Positions 42,415-54,048 of a stretch of DNA of 64,000 bases are shown here, piece by piece. The notes under the pieces are model-generated. The model was not told the DNA's origin. It worked only from the letters and a program-made list of their open reading frames with translations, and did not search any database. The stretch comes from Kuschelorhynchus macadamiae. Its lineage: Eukaryota; Arthropoda; Insecta; Coleoptera; Curculionidae. Both the position numbers and the translations under genes were made by a program. Where the stretch lies: the NCBI GenBank assembly GCA_030620095.1, contig JAUTXW010004699.1, forward strand, positions 558,001 through 622,000, written 5' to 3'. The stretch's first letter is position 1, and each line of letters opens with the position of its first letter.

Positions 42415-44760
42415 GGTAACATTGATTTTTTAGATAAGTTAAATACAAAAGTTCAAACGCTGGATAACTTATTAGGAACTTATAATTTAAATACGCATGT
42501 GAGGGAACCCACAAGAATTACAGGTAATTCTGCAACAATGATTGATTACTTGTGTTCTAATATTGACTGTCAGGATGTTGAATGTATAGTTGTAAATCCT
42601 GGACTCTCTGACCATGAGGCTGTTCTTGGCAATATTTTTGTACGAAACCATAAGACTAAGGCCCCGGGGCGTCGGGGAAGACTATATACTAGAGCAAACT
42701 ATGATAGGTTTTCGCAATTGTGCGCTCAGGTAGAATGGAATGGTATCTTTGGTTTCTCGGACCCCTTAAATCAGTTTCATCGTGTTTTGTTGGACACATT
42801 TAATAAAGCCTTTCCTATTAGAAATATTAAAAAAAAGCAGGGTAAACCATGGTTTACAAAGGGACTCAAGATATCAGCAAAAAATATGCGCTCCTTACAT
42901 ACCATTAGAAAGTACGCCATAGATAATATACAGTTCATTACTTATTATAATAGTTATCGTAGTATTTATAGACAAACAATTAGGACTGCTAAAAGAACTT
43001 ACTATTCAAAAAGAATTTTAGATACTAATAATAAACAAAAAGAATCATGGGACATAGTAAATGAATTAAGAGGTAAACATGGTATCCCGAAACATTGTAA
43101 CTCTTCTCTTAACTCTACGCAAATTAACTCTTTTTACTGTTCAATAGCTTCCAAGCTATCCAATAATTTACCGACCAATAATGATCCTTTAAATTACTTG
43201 AGCGATATTAATGTTAATGAAACTTTCTTTTTTCTTCCTACTGATGTTTTTGAATTAAAAAAAGTATTTACAGATATCAGGAACAAGAAGTCTTCAGGAT
43301 GGGATAACATTTCCTTGAAAATATTCTTGAGGCTACCTGAAAATTGTTTACAGGCATTATGTGAGGCTATTAACCACTCCTTCTTGGTGGGATCTTTTCC
43401 TGATTGTTTGAAGGGGGCTACAGTGATCCCTCTCTTCAAGGGTGGAGACGTTGAGGAGCCCTCGAACTTTAGGCCTATATCTCTTCTGCCGACATTATCA
43501 AAAATAGTGGAAAGACTGGTCAAGCAGCGAGTCTTGTCATTTTTGAATGGGCATAGACTTCTCAGTGATGTGCAGTTTGGATTCCAGAGTGGTAGGAGCA
43601 CAAACGATGCAGTGTTCTCATTGCTTGATATGGTCTATCTAAGGCTTAACGAAGGTGATGGGGCGGCCGCGGTGTTCTGTGATCTATCCAAGGCATTTGA
43701 CTGTGTAGATCACAGAACACTGCTTCGCAAACTTGAGATCTACGGCTTTAGGGGCACAGCGTTGCTTTGGTTTGAGTCATATTTGTCCAATCGTCATCAG
43801 AAGGTGATGTTTAATGGAGAACAGTCAGACAGTAGAGAGATCACATCGGGAGTACCGCAGGGTTCTGTTTTGGGTCCTTTATTGTTCTTGATTTATGTGA
43901 ACGATTTACCAAAATTAAATATATCTGGCTCTTTTACTATTTTTGCAGACGACACAACAATTTTTTGGCATGGTAGTGACCCCTCTATTTTAAAAAATAC
44001 TATCAATGGTGACCTAAGTAAAATAAAAGATTGGTGCGATGCAAATCATTTGTCCTTCAATGTCTCTAAGACTAATTTAATTACTTTCAAATGTAGACTT
44101 GAAGGAGTGGCACTAAACGATGTGATTATCAGCAACCCCCCGGTGAGCAGGTTTTTAGGGCTTCAAATAGACGGAAGGTTAAAGTTTGAACAGCACATTT
44201 TAGCATTGAATAAAAAATTATCTGCCAGTTGCTATGCATTGAGAGTGATTGCTGGGGAGCTGGATGAAACAATGACCAGGACTTCATATTTTGCTCTCAT
44301 AGAGTCGCATTTGCGGTATGGGATATCTTTTTGGGGATCATGTAGTGACACTTTATTTCAGTCAGTGTTTGTAATGCAAAAAAGAGCTCTTAGAATAGTT
44401 TGCAAAATTGGCCGTAGAGACTCTTGCCGGCCCGGTTTCGTAAATAAAAAAATACTAACTCTTCCTAGCTTATTTATTCTCGAGTCTGTGTGTCTAATGC
44501 ACAGGAAGCGAAAGAGTGATATCTTGTCTGCAAGACCGGGGGGATACTCCTCTCGCCGCACCCATACTATTGCACTCCCAATTCCCACATCAGGACTTAC
44601 GAAAAACTCTTTAGTATATAACAGCAAAAAGCTCTTTAACCATCTGCCCAATTCCATAAGGCGGATTGAAGAGGAAAAAAAGTTTAAATACGAAGTGAAG
44701 AGTATTCTAGTTGCGAAGGCCTATTATGGTGTGCAAGAATTTTTTGACGATACACTCTAA
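42415..44760 (+). CDS. LINE Y ORF2: reverse transcriptase, 5'-truncated
   Basis: A single open frame of about 780 codons from 42415, with no stop before TAA at 44758-44760. It starts in the endonuclease tail: NIDFLDKLNTKVQ, EPTRITGNSATMIDYLCSN and NPGLSDHEAV, the last holding the S-D-H motif. Counting from the GTG at 42499, RT motifs are KGATVIPLFKGGD near residue 305, FRPISLLPTLSKIVERL, CDLSKAFDCVDH (Asp395/Asp401), SGVPQGSVLGPLLF (450-462) and FADDTTIFW (Asp484/Asp485). The thumb and C-terminus (ISFWGSC, HLPNSIRR) are complete. Jockey/CR1-group LINE. The RT is intact by eye, but most of the endonuclease and ORF1 are missing, so autonomous movement is not expected. It interrupts LINE X. It is the youngest-looking LINE here. 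A real start codon for this truncated frame is not established. Confidence 0.9.
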   Translation, partial: GNIDFLDKLNTKVQTLDNLLGTYNLNTHVREPTRITGNSATMIDYLCSNIDCQDVECIVVNPGLSDHEAVLGNIFVRNHKTKAPGRRGRLYTRANYDRFSQLCAQVEWNGIFGFSDPLNQFHRVLLDTFNKAFPIRNIKKKQGKPWFTKGLKISAKNMRSLHTIRKYAIDNIQFITYYNSYRSIYRQTIRTAKRTYYSKRILDTNNKQKESWDIVNELRGKHGIPKHCNSSLNSTQINSFYCSIASKLSNNLPTNNDPLNYLSDINVNETFFFLPTDVFELKKVFTDIRNKKSSGWDNISLKIFLRLPENCLQALCEAINHSFLVGSFPDCLKGATVIPLFKGGDVEEPSNFRPISLLPTLSKIVERLVKQRVLSFLNGHRLLSDVQFGFQSGRSTNDAVFSLLDMVYLRLNEGDGAAAVFCDLSKAFDCVDHRTLLRKLEIYGFRGTALLWFESYLSNRHQKVMFNGEQSDSREITSGVPQGSVLGPLLFLIYVNDLPKLNISGSFTIFADDTTIFWHGSDPSILKNTINGDLSKIKDWCDANHLSFNVSKTNLITFKCRLEGVALNDVIISNPPVSRFLGLQIDGRLKFEQHILALNKKLSASCYALRVIAGELDETMTRTSYFALIESHLRYGISFWGSCSDTLFQSVFVMQKRALRIVCKIGRRDSCRPGFVNKKILTLPSLFILESVCLMHRKRKSDILSARPGGYSSRRTHTIALPIPTSGLTKNSLVYNSKKLFNHLPNSIRRIEEEKKFKYEVKSILVAKAYYGVQEFFDDTL

Positions 44761-45276
44761 AATTTAAGCAAATTTTTATGTTTTGTTTTTGTCTTTTTAT
44801 CTTTAACCGGGGTTAATTCGGCATTACTATTTTATCCCTTTTATTTTATTTATATTTTTATTTATGTTTTTATTGTACTGCCGGTTGTATAATTTTAGTA
44901 ACTGGGTGTAGCTCTTAATTTTAATATTGACACTGTTATTTTTTCTGTTTGATTGTTTTTTTAGTACCTTTATGCATATTATTGATTTGTCATTAAAAAA
45001 ATTAATAATATACATTTTTTATATTGAATTTCATGGTGATAATTTTATATTGACTAGTTCTTGATTTTAATATTGACGTTGTTTTGTTTTATTTTTTAGT
45101 ACCTGTATTTATTGACGGTTTTTAAATTCAATTATTTAAACTATCTTGTTTTTAATTGTAATTATTGTTTGCTATTATATTTTGTACTATAGAATTTTTC
45201 CCCTAGCTTTGTAAATGAGAACACTGTTCTTTGTACAATAAAGCATATTTGAAATTGAAATTGAAATTGAAATTGT
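44761..45276 (+). other. LINE Y 3' untranslated region
   Basis: AT-rich sequence following the ORF2 stop. AATAAAGC at 45238 looks like a polyadenylation signal, and the hexamer tail follows at once. The minus frame at 44827-45015 is antisense noise. Confidence 0.7.
45249..45275 (+). repeat. LINE Y 3' tail, (GAAATT)n
   Basis: Four copies of GAAATT end the element. Short tandem tails in place of poly(A) are typical of CR1-type and related LINEs. Sequence to the right belongs to another unit. Confidence 0.8.
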
Positions 45277-45395
45277 CTCCATTAATAGGGAGTTGGCGCT
45301 GAAAACCTAGGAGAATTTTGTTTGCCAATAAAACTTAATATATCATTGTTTATATATTTTATATTGAACTTGATAAATTAATTAAGATCTTTTGA

Positions 45396-45985
45396 CATTT
45401 AAAGTTAGAAGAAAATATCCAGGCTACTGCTAGTAAGATATCCTTTTTTGCACAGATGCTTGAAAAAATTGTGTACACTGATCTTTTTTTAATACTGTGG
45501 AAAATATCATTATGGAATACCAAAACGGCTTCTATCCTCATAAACCTCCTGAGACTAACCTGCTTTGCTTCTCGCAATACTTATGCGAGGCCATTGGCGG
45601 TCACGAGCAGATAAACTGCATATACACTGACTTCAGCAAAGCGTTTGATAAAATTAGTCATGCACACCTAATTAGAAGACTTGCTGTGGTCGGTGTGGAT
45701 GTGAGACTTATAATGTGAGTTTGGACCTACATTTGTCATCGAAAACAGATTATTGTTTTGAACAGGTATCATTCAGGTTCATTTGTTGCCACCTCCGGGG
45801 TACCTCAGGACAGCCACCTCAGTTCATTATTCTTCATTATCTATATCAATAATATAAAAGAATGCTTTCCTAACAGAATTTTTTTGCTTTAAGCAGACGA
45901 TCTAAAAATGTATCCCAAAACCAAAACGTCAGATGGCTGCCTAATAAGTCAACAGGATCTAGACAGAAGGTCAATCACTGGTGGA
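45396..45985 (+). pseudogene. LINE RT fragment, probably the 3' part of LINE X
   Basis: Reads SFFAQMLEKIVYTDLF, then MEYQNGFYPHKPPETNLLCF, then INCIYTDFSKAFDKISHAHL (first RT catalytic Asp), a stop at 45716, then ATSGVPQDSHLSSLFFIIYI (G-V-P-Q-G-S motif, changed) and, after a stop, ADDLKMYPKTKTSD (A-D-D motif) and QQDLDRR. Stops and frameshifts are frequent. The Y-T-D-F-S-K-A-F-D-K-I-S-H style differs from LINE A and LINE Y, and matches the lineage I associate with the endonuclease at 41745. The stretch between the endonuclease and RT motif 1 is missing. Confidence 0.65.
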
Positions 45986-46225
45986 TTTTGGGGTCGGCAT
46001 CACGAATCCGAAGTCAATTTCTTTTGCTCACGTTTTGCTTTTGACTTATTCATCCACAAAGTTCGTAAACATCCTAAACTCAATTTACTTTTTTTCTTTA
46101 TTTTTCTTTATGAAAATGTGCTGGTTCTGTATAAAACTACTACGAACAGTTTTAAAACGATGTAAAATAATCTCTCTTTTTGTTTTTATTGCATTTTTAC
46201 TTCTCTCATATATGGGAAGTATTTC
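45981..46225 (+). repeat. Dispersed repeat C, copy 1
   Basis: TGGATTTTGGGGTCGGCATC and CACGAATCCGAAGTCAAT match, inverted, 56057-56010. Both copies continue with a similar frame (MDF.V.I.NPKS ... STKFV.ILN), so the homology extends at least 120 bp. Class unknown. Confidence 0.55.
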
Positions 46226-46226
46226 A

Positions 46227-46560
46227 ATCGTGAAAAAAACAGCTCGGAGATTTTTCAAATCTTTACGTTTCAGGGTCTCTAGATGCCAGAAAATATGTTT
46301 TCTCAATACCGTCGGTCTGTCTGTCGGTCTATCTTAATGCGACATACCTTAAAAACTACTTATCCGATTGAATTTGGTCAAAAATCAAGGGTCATTAGGG
46401 GATGAAATGGTTACATTTTGATAAAAATCCGATATGGTGGATCAAAATGTCGGCCTGGTGAAATGTTAAAAAATTATTGCTAAAAAACTACTTATCCAGT
46501 TTACCTAAAATTTTGGACAAATATAAAGTAATACGTAAAGTACGGAAAACGAAAGAAAAC
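46227..46560 (+). repeat. Dispersed repeat R-A copy
   Basis: Complete head: ATCGTGAAAAAAACAGCTC (46227), CGTTTCAGGGTCTCTAGATG (46265), CCGTCGGTCTGTCTGTCGG (46310). Then CTTAAAAACTACTTATCCG (46349), ATATGGTGGATCAAAATG and GTCGGCCTGGTGAAATG. The best copy for defining the head consensus. Confidence 0.75.
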
Positions 46561-46888
46561 CGGGCGGTTCTTAAAATAAAGGTTCATAGTCTTAAGCAAG
46601 CGGAAAAGTAAAATTTGTGTACACAAATAAATTTTATGTTATTTTATTTGTTGTTTGTAGTTTGCCGCTTCACCTATAAGTGCGCCAGCTAAGTGGTACG
46701 GAAAATTAATTGAGGATTTAGTAAATTTCGCACTGGTCCACTTGCAATTGGGATGTGCCTAGAGTCTTCATGCACTTGCCGCTAGAAAGTTCTAGCTATT
46801 TCCAGTGGCGCCTATACATTTCGAGCATTTGTTTTCGTTTCTATATAAATGTGTTGCATTGAATTTGAATTATTATTTCGAAGTAACG
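46561..46888 (+). other. Probable 5' region of the DD82E-type element
   Basis: Upstream of the transposase start. GCGCCAGCTAAGTGGTACGG and following sequence is less AT-rich than average. No terminal inverted repeat could be matched to the right side. Confidence 0.35.
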
Positions 46889-48264
46889 ATGGCGAGCAAA
46901 AGAGGAAAATAAATTCCAAGCGGTGCACGTGAAGTTATTGCGAGCGTTATAGAGGCCTGTACTAGAGAAGCTGAAAATAATAGCTTGACTATTCCAATTC
47001 AAAATCGAACAGAATGCGCTGCCTTTTACACTGGTGTTTCGGAAAGTAGTGTAAGAAAAATTCAAAGAGAACATAATGATCGCTCATGTTCTACTTCACC
47101 TTTAAAAACTCCTGGTAAAAAAAGACCCCGATTATCATACAAAGATAAAATTGACGATGGCGATTTTCAAGTAATTCGACGAACAATAGAGGATTTTTAT
47201 ATAAACTTAAAAAAGGTTCCGACCTGCAAACCCCTACTTCATGCTGTAAAGAACAAAATAGATTTTCCGTACAGGTATAAAACCTTAAATTGGCTTTTAC
47301 GATCAAATGGTTTTGTAAACGAAAATTGCTCTTTGACAGAGAAAATATTTTTCACTGGCGGGTGAAATATCTATCAACTGTAAGGCAATATACGCAAGAA
47401 GGACGCAATATTGTGTATCTAGACGAAACCTGGGGAGATAATAATATAACATTGAACAAATGCTGGCAAAGTGAAAGTGTTACAGGTGTTGTTTAGTGAA
47501 TCCGTTCTAGTAGTCACTTTATTATAATTCTGGCTGGTTCAGAAGCTGGATTTATTCCAGGTGCTGCTTTAGCTTTTCACTCGGGACTAACAACTGGAGA
47601 CTATCATGGACAGATGAATAGAGATAATTTTGAAAAGTGGTTGCTTGAGAAGCTTCCACCTAACATTCCTCTCAAATCAGTCGTGGTAATGGATAATGCG
47701 TCTTATCATTCTCACGTAGAAGACAAAGTGCCAACTAAATACTCTACAAAAGCTCATATGATATCGTGGCTTAAATCGAACAATCGTGTATGTGATCCAA
47801 CATGGAGAAAATATCAATTATATGAAGTAATATCAGCCAACAAGCTTAGAGAAAAAAAGTATAAAATTGACGGTCTTTTACGTAACCTCGGTCAAACACC
47901 TTTAAGGCTGCCTCCATGCATGTGCGATCTCAACCTTATTGAACTTGCATGGGCAGGAGTAAAAAAATATAATCGAGAGCGCAACACCGGTGAACTTTCA
48001 ATTAAAGATTTAAATAAAACAATATTAGAAACGATTGACTCAATATCGGCTGAAAATTGGAAATCGTATGTTAAACATGTTCGTTATATTAAAGATAAAT
48101 ACTGGGAAGTAGCTGGCAAAATTGAAACGGTTATTGATGATTTAGTTATCACACTGGGATCTTCAAGTAGTGATGACGAAACCTCATCATTTTCAAAGGA
48201 AGACAACGATTTAGAAGGAATCGAACCATTAGAATCACAGCCGTTAACCTCAAAAATGGCTTAG
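46889..48264 (+). pseudogene. Tc1/mariner-superfamily transposase with DD82E spacing, inactive
   Basis: ATG at 46889 (MASKRGK) meets a TAA at 46910, then the frame resumes: IPSGAREVIASVIEACTREA, a helix-turn-helix region (TGVSESSVRKIQREH) and TPGKKRPRL. A frameshift near 47310 leads to KLLFDRENIFHWRVKYL and NIVYLDETWGD (first catalytic Asp). Tandem stops TAG-TGA at 47494-47499 follow, then the same frame continues AGSEAGFIPGAALAFHSG, VVVMDNASYHSHVED (second Asp) and LRLPPCMCDLNLIELAWAGV (final Glu), to TAG at 48262. There are 82 residues between the second Asp and the Glu, a spacing I recall for the DD82E (Sailor) group. An acidic serine-rich tail follows. One frameshift and three stops make it dead, though divergence looks modest. 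Confidence 0.8.
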
Positions 48265-49712
48265 TTTTTTTCATATATTTTGTAAAATTGTTCATAAAGT
48301 AGCTGTCAATAAACTGCTTCAAAATAATTAATTTTCTGCTCAATACCGGGTGTCAAAAAATATCTAATATTGCAATTAATATTCGAAAAACTACAGAACT
48401 CAGATTTCTTCAAAATTAACACATGAATGTAGTTATAGTAGGGGAGAGAGCACTGATTCCAGTGAACAAGGCTTTATGAAAATTTTAACTATGAAGTTCG
48501 ACTTTGGGCTAGTCGGGTATGCCAAAAGTAACCGTTTGTCTCCGTCTGTCATATTACTTTCTACAGGGGGCGTCATTGTGAAGTACTATACAGGATGTTT
48601 CCTAATTGAGTGCTAATGTTAAAGAAAGGTGATTTTTGGACCTTTTTAAGAAAAAAGTTTAATATGAGCCTAAAAGTCTTAACTTTGGAGATATAGGGTT
48701 TTAAAAAAACATTTTTTTTAAATCCTAATTCTGATGCTATTATAGATAAATAACTGTGTGAAATTTGATACACGTCTTTTATGCATAAAAGGGCATTTTT
48801 TATTAACAATCAATTTTTGAAATTTTTACCAGTGGCGTGCTTATGTAATTAACCTGGGTTAATCGCTACATGTGAGTACAGTGAAAAAAATTAACATTTT
48901 AGTGGATATTATATTGTGCTTTTCCAGAACAGATTTTAATGTTATTATACCTTATTATAAAGGCGTAATATAATATTTTTGCACTTGTATTTCCAGATAT
49001 TTTAGAGACATTAGAGAATATGATATTCTTAAAGACACTGTCAGGTATTTCGAAATAGGAAATAACTATTTTAAGATACATAACACCTTTTTAAATAAAT
49101 AGGACAATAAGCTAACATTTGTTAAAGAATCAACATTAAACTAAAATCTAATAATTTTAACAGACAATTGTTGAATACTTTAGTAAGCCATATTTTGAGA
49201 TAGAGCTTAAGTTTTTTTTCTTTATTGTCTACAAATTCAATGTACTGTAGTGATAAATGCATACATATCTTTATTAGAGTGGACTAGTTTTAGACGTACT
49301 AGTCAAAATGTTATATTTATTCTGAATTAAATATTTTTTCAAAATGAAACTTCCAACTTTAATTTCTAATACATTTGTTTTCTATATATATCTAATGAAT
49401 TGGTAATAAAAATATGTTTTTTATTTTTCCAAATGTATTGTTTATTTTAAGACGATTTTTAATAAAATGGTAATATGGTCTTAATAAAATAAGTTACACA
49501 CTTATTCTGTGTTAAAATTATTAAAATACGTAATAGGATTTATTAAATCATTAGAAAAATAAACAAATAGAAGTTAATACCTTTACCATTTAATTATAAA
49601 GTTTAAAATAAATAAAAGTCCTTATTGAAGAAGGGCAACCACCAGCATTTAGATCAGTTTAAAAGAGTAAAAATTGAAAAATTAACCCTTTAACATTTTT
49701 GCAGAACTTTGC
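48265..49712. other. AT-rich DNA; possible transposon end near 48345
   Basis: TACCGGGTGTCAAAAAATAT at 48345 resembles a Tc1/mariner-type terminus, and CTATACAGGATGTTTCCTAA at 48585 is another such word. Neither could be paired. No gene recognised. Confidence 0.35.
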
Positions 49713-50010
49713 ATTTTAGGGTGCTTGGGCCCCATGTTTTCCCACTTCTGTCAGTCTGTCTGTACGCAGCATAGCTTAAAAACTATATATCCAGTTGAAT
49801 TTAAGTTTTCAACGGAATGGAAACATTTTGGTATATAGAATATGGCGAAACAAAATGGCGGCCTAATGAAATAAAATTGCATAAAACTCAAGTGAGAAAC
49901 AGAGACAGACTGGTAAAATTTTAGTCCGAATCTTGTATGACAAAAGTAAATGACGGCCTAATAAATTATTTGAATATGCAGACAATCTGTACGAGGGAAA
50001 TTGATTGCCA
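49713..50010 (+). repeat. Dispersed repeat R-A copy
   Basis: Head TTTTAGGGTGCTTGGGCCCC is diverged, but CTGTCAGTCTGTCTGTACGC, AGCTTAAAAACTATATATCC and GAAACAAAATGGCGGCCTAA follow in R-A order, with a second TGACGGCCTAATAAATTATT unit. Confidence 0.7.
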
Positions 50011-53000
50011 CCTAAAGTAGTCCTTCTCTAATATTGTTATTATTTCTCGTACTAAAAAATATTACACACAGTGTAATTTTTTACATAGTATGCCCTATAT
50101 AAAGAAGCCCTTTTAAGAAATACTCTATATGTAACTGTTACGAAATTTATATATTCAAAAATAATATGGCCATTTGCAGGAAGGTATTAATTTTAGTTTT
50201 TTAAATATCATAGGTGGGTAACTTCATGCCAAATTTTCTGAAAAGATATTTTTTAGCTTTTCATAGGTGTAAAAAATAGACAGGGTATTCATTTAATAAA
50301 AATAGATACACTCTCTATATATTTCAAAGATACTGATAATTACCATATGATTGGGAAGAAGAAAATTTACTTTGCATTTTTTTCATTGCATTAAAAATAA
50401 TAAAATTACTGCACAGTTGATCCTATACCTAATAGAGTAATTTTATCGTCTAAAAACTAAAAATTGACGTTTGGAGAGTTTACATAACTACCAAAAGAAA
50501 CAGTTGGAACTGAAAAATAAATATTTCTACGTTCATACCTTAACTTTTGAAAATTTGTTTAAAGATTCATATATAATACCACCTATAACTAATTTCATAA
50601 TTGTATCAATCTCTAACTTTCTATATCCCTATAAATCTGTATCTATAAAACGCCTAAATATAATTATTTTTTTAGATTTAAGTATAGTCATAAGTCTTTA
50701 AGATATAAATGAAATAATTTTCCGTTTTGATTATTATGAAATTGACTGGGACTTCTTTAATTTTTTTTTTAAGTGTTGCAATATTTTATAGTGAAAATCA
50801 ATTCTATATTTGTCACTAAATAAAAAAATATTACAATTGGACATGTTTTTATTGTTCAAGTTGTTACAAGCTGAAATTAGTTTCCATTGCTGCTGATTTC
50901 TGGTGATATGTAAGTACACACCACTTTCTTTTACAAAGGGTCCAAAGGACTCACACTGTGACTTGAAATATCTAAAAAGAAGAAAAAATATTGTAAAAAA
51001 TTGCTTTTTGAAAAATCAGCTGTAAATATGCTATTAAAAAAACTTCGTTATTGATAAAATAGGTATATTTCCAATTTTCGTTAAAAATTAAAAGCAATAC
51101 TTAAGAAGCATATTCCCCTTAAGAAAATATGAAGAATATCCATATAAATATGGCTTTTTAAACTTGTGTTTGTAACCAACAGCATGTATAGTACCTCAAC
51201 CCAATTTTTTTTATTCAATATAACCATAACCCCTACATTAATTAATTAATTTTAGGTACTGATGTCCAAATTTGTAGACAAAATTCAAGTTTACTAATTT
51301 TCAATCAGAATTCAGAATCAGAAGAGGCAAAGATATTAGTCCTCTCTCTCTCTCTCTGAACTCATATATTTATAATCGGTATGAAAAGACTAATTTAATT
51401 AGATAATAATATTCAAGGTGTCACATTTAAAAAATACATGTTATGTAGTTTTTTCTACTTTTCAATAATTTTTAGAAATATTTGATATTCTTAGACCATA
51501 ACACAGGAATAATCCTACAAATTATGAAATTAAAGTTTTTTTTTAAATTTTCTATAATTAAAGATGTAACTCGGTGTCAAAATATAAATGAAAGCCCTGT
51601 ACAACAGTCGCATTTATAAATTTAGAGACATTACCTTTATTCATAACTGAGGTAAGAAATAATAGTATAAGGGATACAGAAGTTGAGAAAAAAAAACATG
51701 TTTAAAAAAAATTTACAATTTCGTTGAAAACACCCTGTACAAAAAAAACTAAGAATTAAAAAAAACAAGGAAAACTTTTTTTTACAAGTGTTTTACAAAA
51801 CACTCTGTAAAACAACTTATTGAAGACCTCTGCATTAACATCCTCTAGGCTATAAACTTAATGCTAGACCGTAGGGGAGCCCCTAGACTCCTGTTACTGA
51901 ATGGGGGAAGGGGGGGAGAGGGACCTTGCCTCCCCTGGAAAATGTAAATATTGTATATTACATATATAAATTACATTTATATACCAAATGGACTATGCAT
52001 GACCTTTTTTGTTTTTTTTTCATCAGTTATGGTTCTGCGGGCGCCCATGCAATATCTCAAAAAAAAGACATCGCCTCCCCTATGCCCCCCTTAGTTACGC
52101 GCCTGCTAGACAGTGTCGAAAACCGTAACTAAATATGTTAATTTTTGTTGAACAAAAATTGAGATCTGAATATTGTCCAAAAATTTGCATCTTTAAGTTC
52201 ATCATTTATACGTCACAATCCATAATGCCACTAGGTGTTCTAAAAATTATACTGAACAAAGCCTATAAGAAAGGGTGAATTGCGAGGTAGCTACTAGGAC
52301 TACACATAAATCTTATAAAACTAGCTTGAGGGAAATTCCCTACATTTTATATATGTTGTAGTTCTTGACTTTCTGAACAATAGATACCATGATCACCTCC
52401 AAATCTTACAAAATAGAGACAGAATTGAATTTATAAAATAAAGTTATTCTGAAGAAAAAATCGAGAAAAAAATGTTTCTTTTTACAAAATACAGTTTTCA
52501 CTGTGAGTAATCTTAATTTTCATAGACTTAAGTCAGTTATACTTTATTTGATATGATTAAAAAAGGCAATATACAGATGTTTCAAGTAAATTGAAGATTA
52601 AAAAATAAAATTTTAAACAAAACGAATTACAAATTCATGTATAGTCTTTTTAAGGTATTAAACCTCAGTTTACCAAATTGCATATAAACCAGACGTTTTG
52701 TTCTTTAATAAAACAAAATAGTCCATAATAAAAAAACAGCAGCTGCACCTTATACAACATTTTTGGGACATCCTGTATTAAATATTTTATTTAATATCCT
52801 TACAAAATGTACTTTTAGCAATCTAGTTTCTTCCAGTACCTAACAAGGTATCCCAGAATTACATACTAATGGATTTGAAATAACCTCTACGTACCATTTA
52901 AAATATAATGAGGCACCCTGTACAATTTTACATAGGAATAAATAAATAAATTCCATTAAAAATAAAAATAAACTTATTAAGTCATATAATATTTATTTTT

Positions 53001-54048
53001 TTAAATAGAATATTTTTATTGTGATGTGAAACTTCAAAAGCGATTCATAGATTTGAACAAAAGATTAATTTAAAAATACAAATTAAAAATTGCAATTAGC
53101 AAAACCCAAGGAAAAACAAACACTTCAAACATATTTGTATCACACTGTAAGAAATTAGTCAAATATATAAAACATAATGAGGTGTCTAGCACAAAGTTTA
53201 ATGGATGACATAATAAAAAAATAAGTGCACCATTCATCAGTTGAGTTGCTATGCATTATCTTGCTGCTGTTTTCTGACAGAATATCAGTGCAAAAACAAT
53301 TAGTCAAATTAAACAAGGTTTCAAGTGTTAAATTCTGTTTGATACTGTAAACTGATAATTTGTTATAATAACGAACTCATAGGTATGTTTTGCAGTAGAC
53401 TTTGCTAAACATAAGCTTATGAATTATACTAGCCTAATCTGTTTAAGTCTAATATTATAGTAAGTTTATAAAAAAAAATAATCACAATTAATACTTACAC
53501 AGGTATATATCTTCTACAATCAAAATGGTCGAGTTCAAATTTGAATCAACAAAACAGTTTATCGAGGAATTTGTAATTGTGCTTCGGTGATTGTTCTTCC
53601 TTATATTGACTAAGTATGTGAAAGTTAAATGAAAATACTGTATCAAATACTGGACATCATTTCTTGTATCATTCCCTTCTTTTTAGGGTCATATTCTGCA
53701 AAAAAGTAAAAATATTGCTATAATCAATAAATGTGCCATACACCACATACTGTGTAATATAATATAACTAATTATTTCCCTACTCTAATAATTATAACAT
53801 TATATAATTCCAACTATAGTTCTTTTAAAGAAAAACAAAGATTATTTCATTTCGCCCTCAACAGTGAAAATATATAATAACAAAGAAAATAATAGCTTCC
53901 ACTATAAATTTTCTTTGATAATACCTGTTAAGGAATACTTTTCTTTACAAGTTATACATAGACCTCGACATAGACAATAAAATATAATTTTAGCAAGTAC
54001 ATTCTATTTGCTTAAAAATATACAAATTCATGCCTACCTGTAACAGTA
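50011..54048. other. 4 kb AT-rich DNA with fragments of dispersed repeats
   Basis: No gene is called. CACCCTGTAC-type words occur near 51730, 52760 and 52914. The block 51850-52110 (GGGGAGCCCCTAGACTCC, then CCCCTTAGTTACGCGCCTG) is GC-richer and resembles a fragment of a common dispersed repeat. CTCTCTCTCTCTCT near 51343 is a short microsatellite. A possible splice-donor-bearing frame at about 53508-53610 on the minus strand is mentioned under findings. Confidence 0.35.

Noticed and set aside
43194..43601. 135-codon minus-strand frame
   Set aside because: Antisense shadow of the LINE Y reverse transcriptase. The same applies to 44358-44657.
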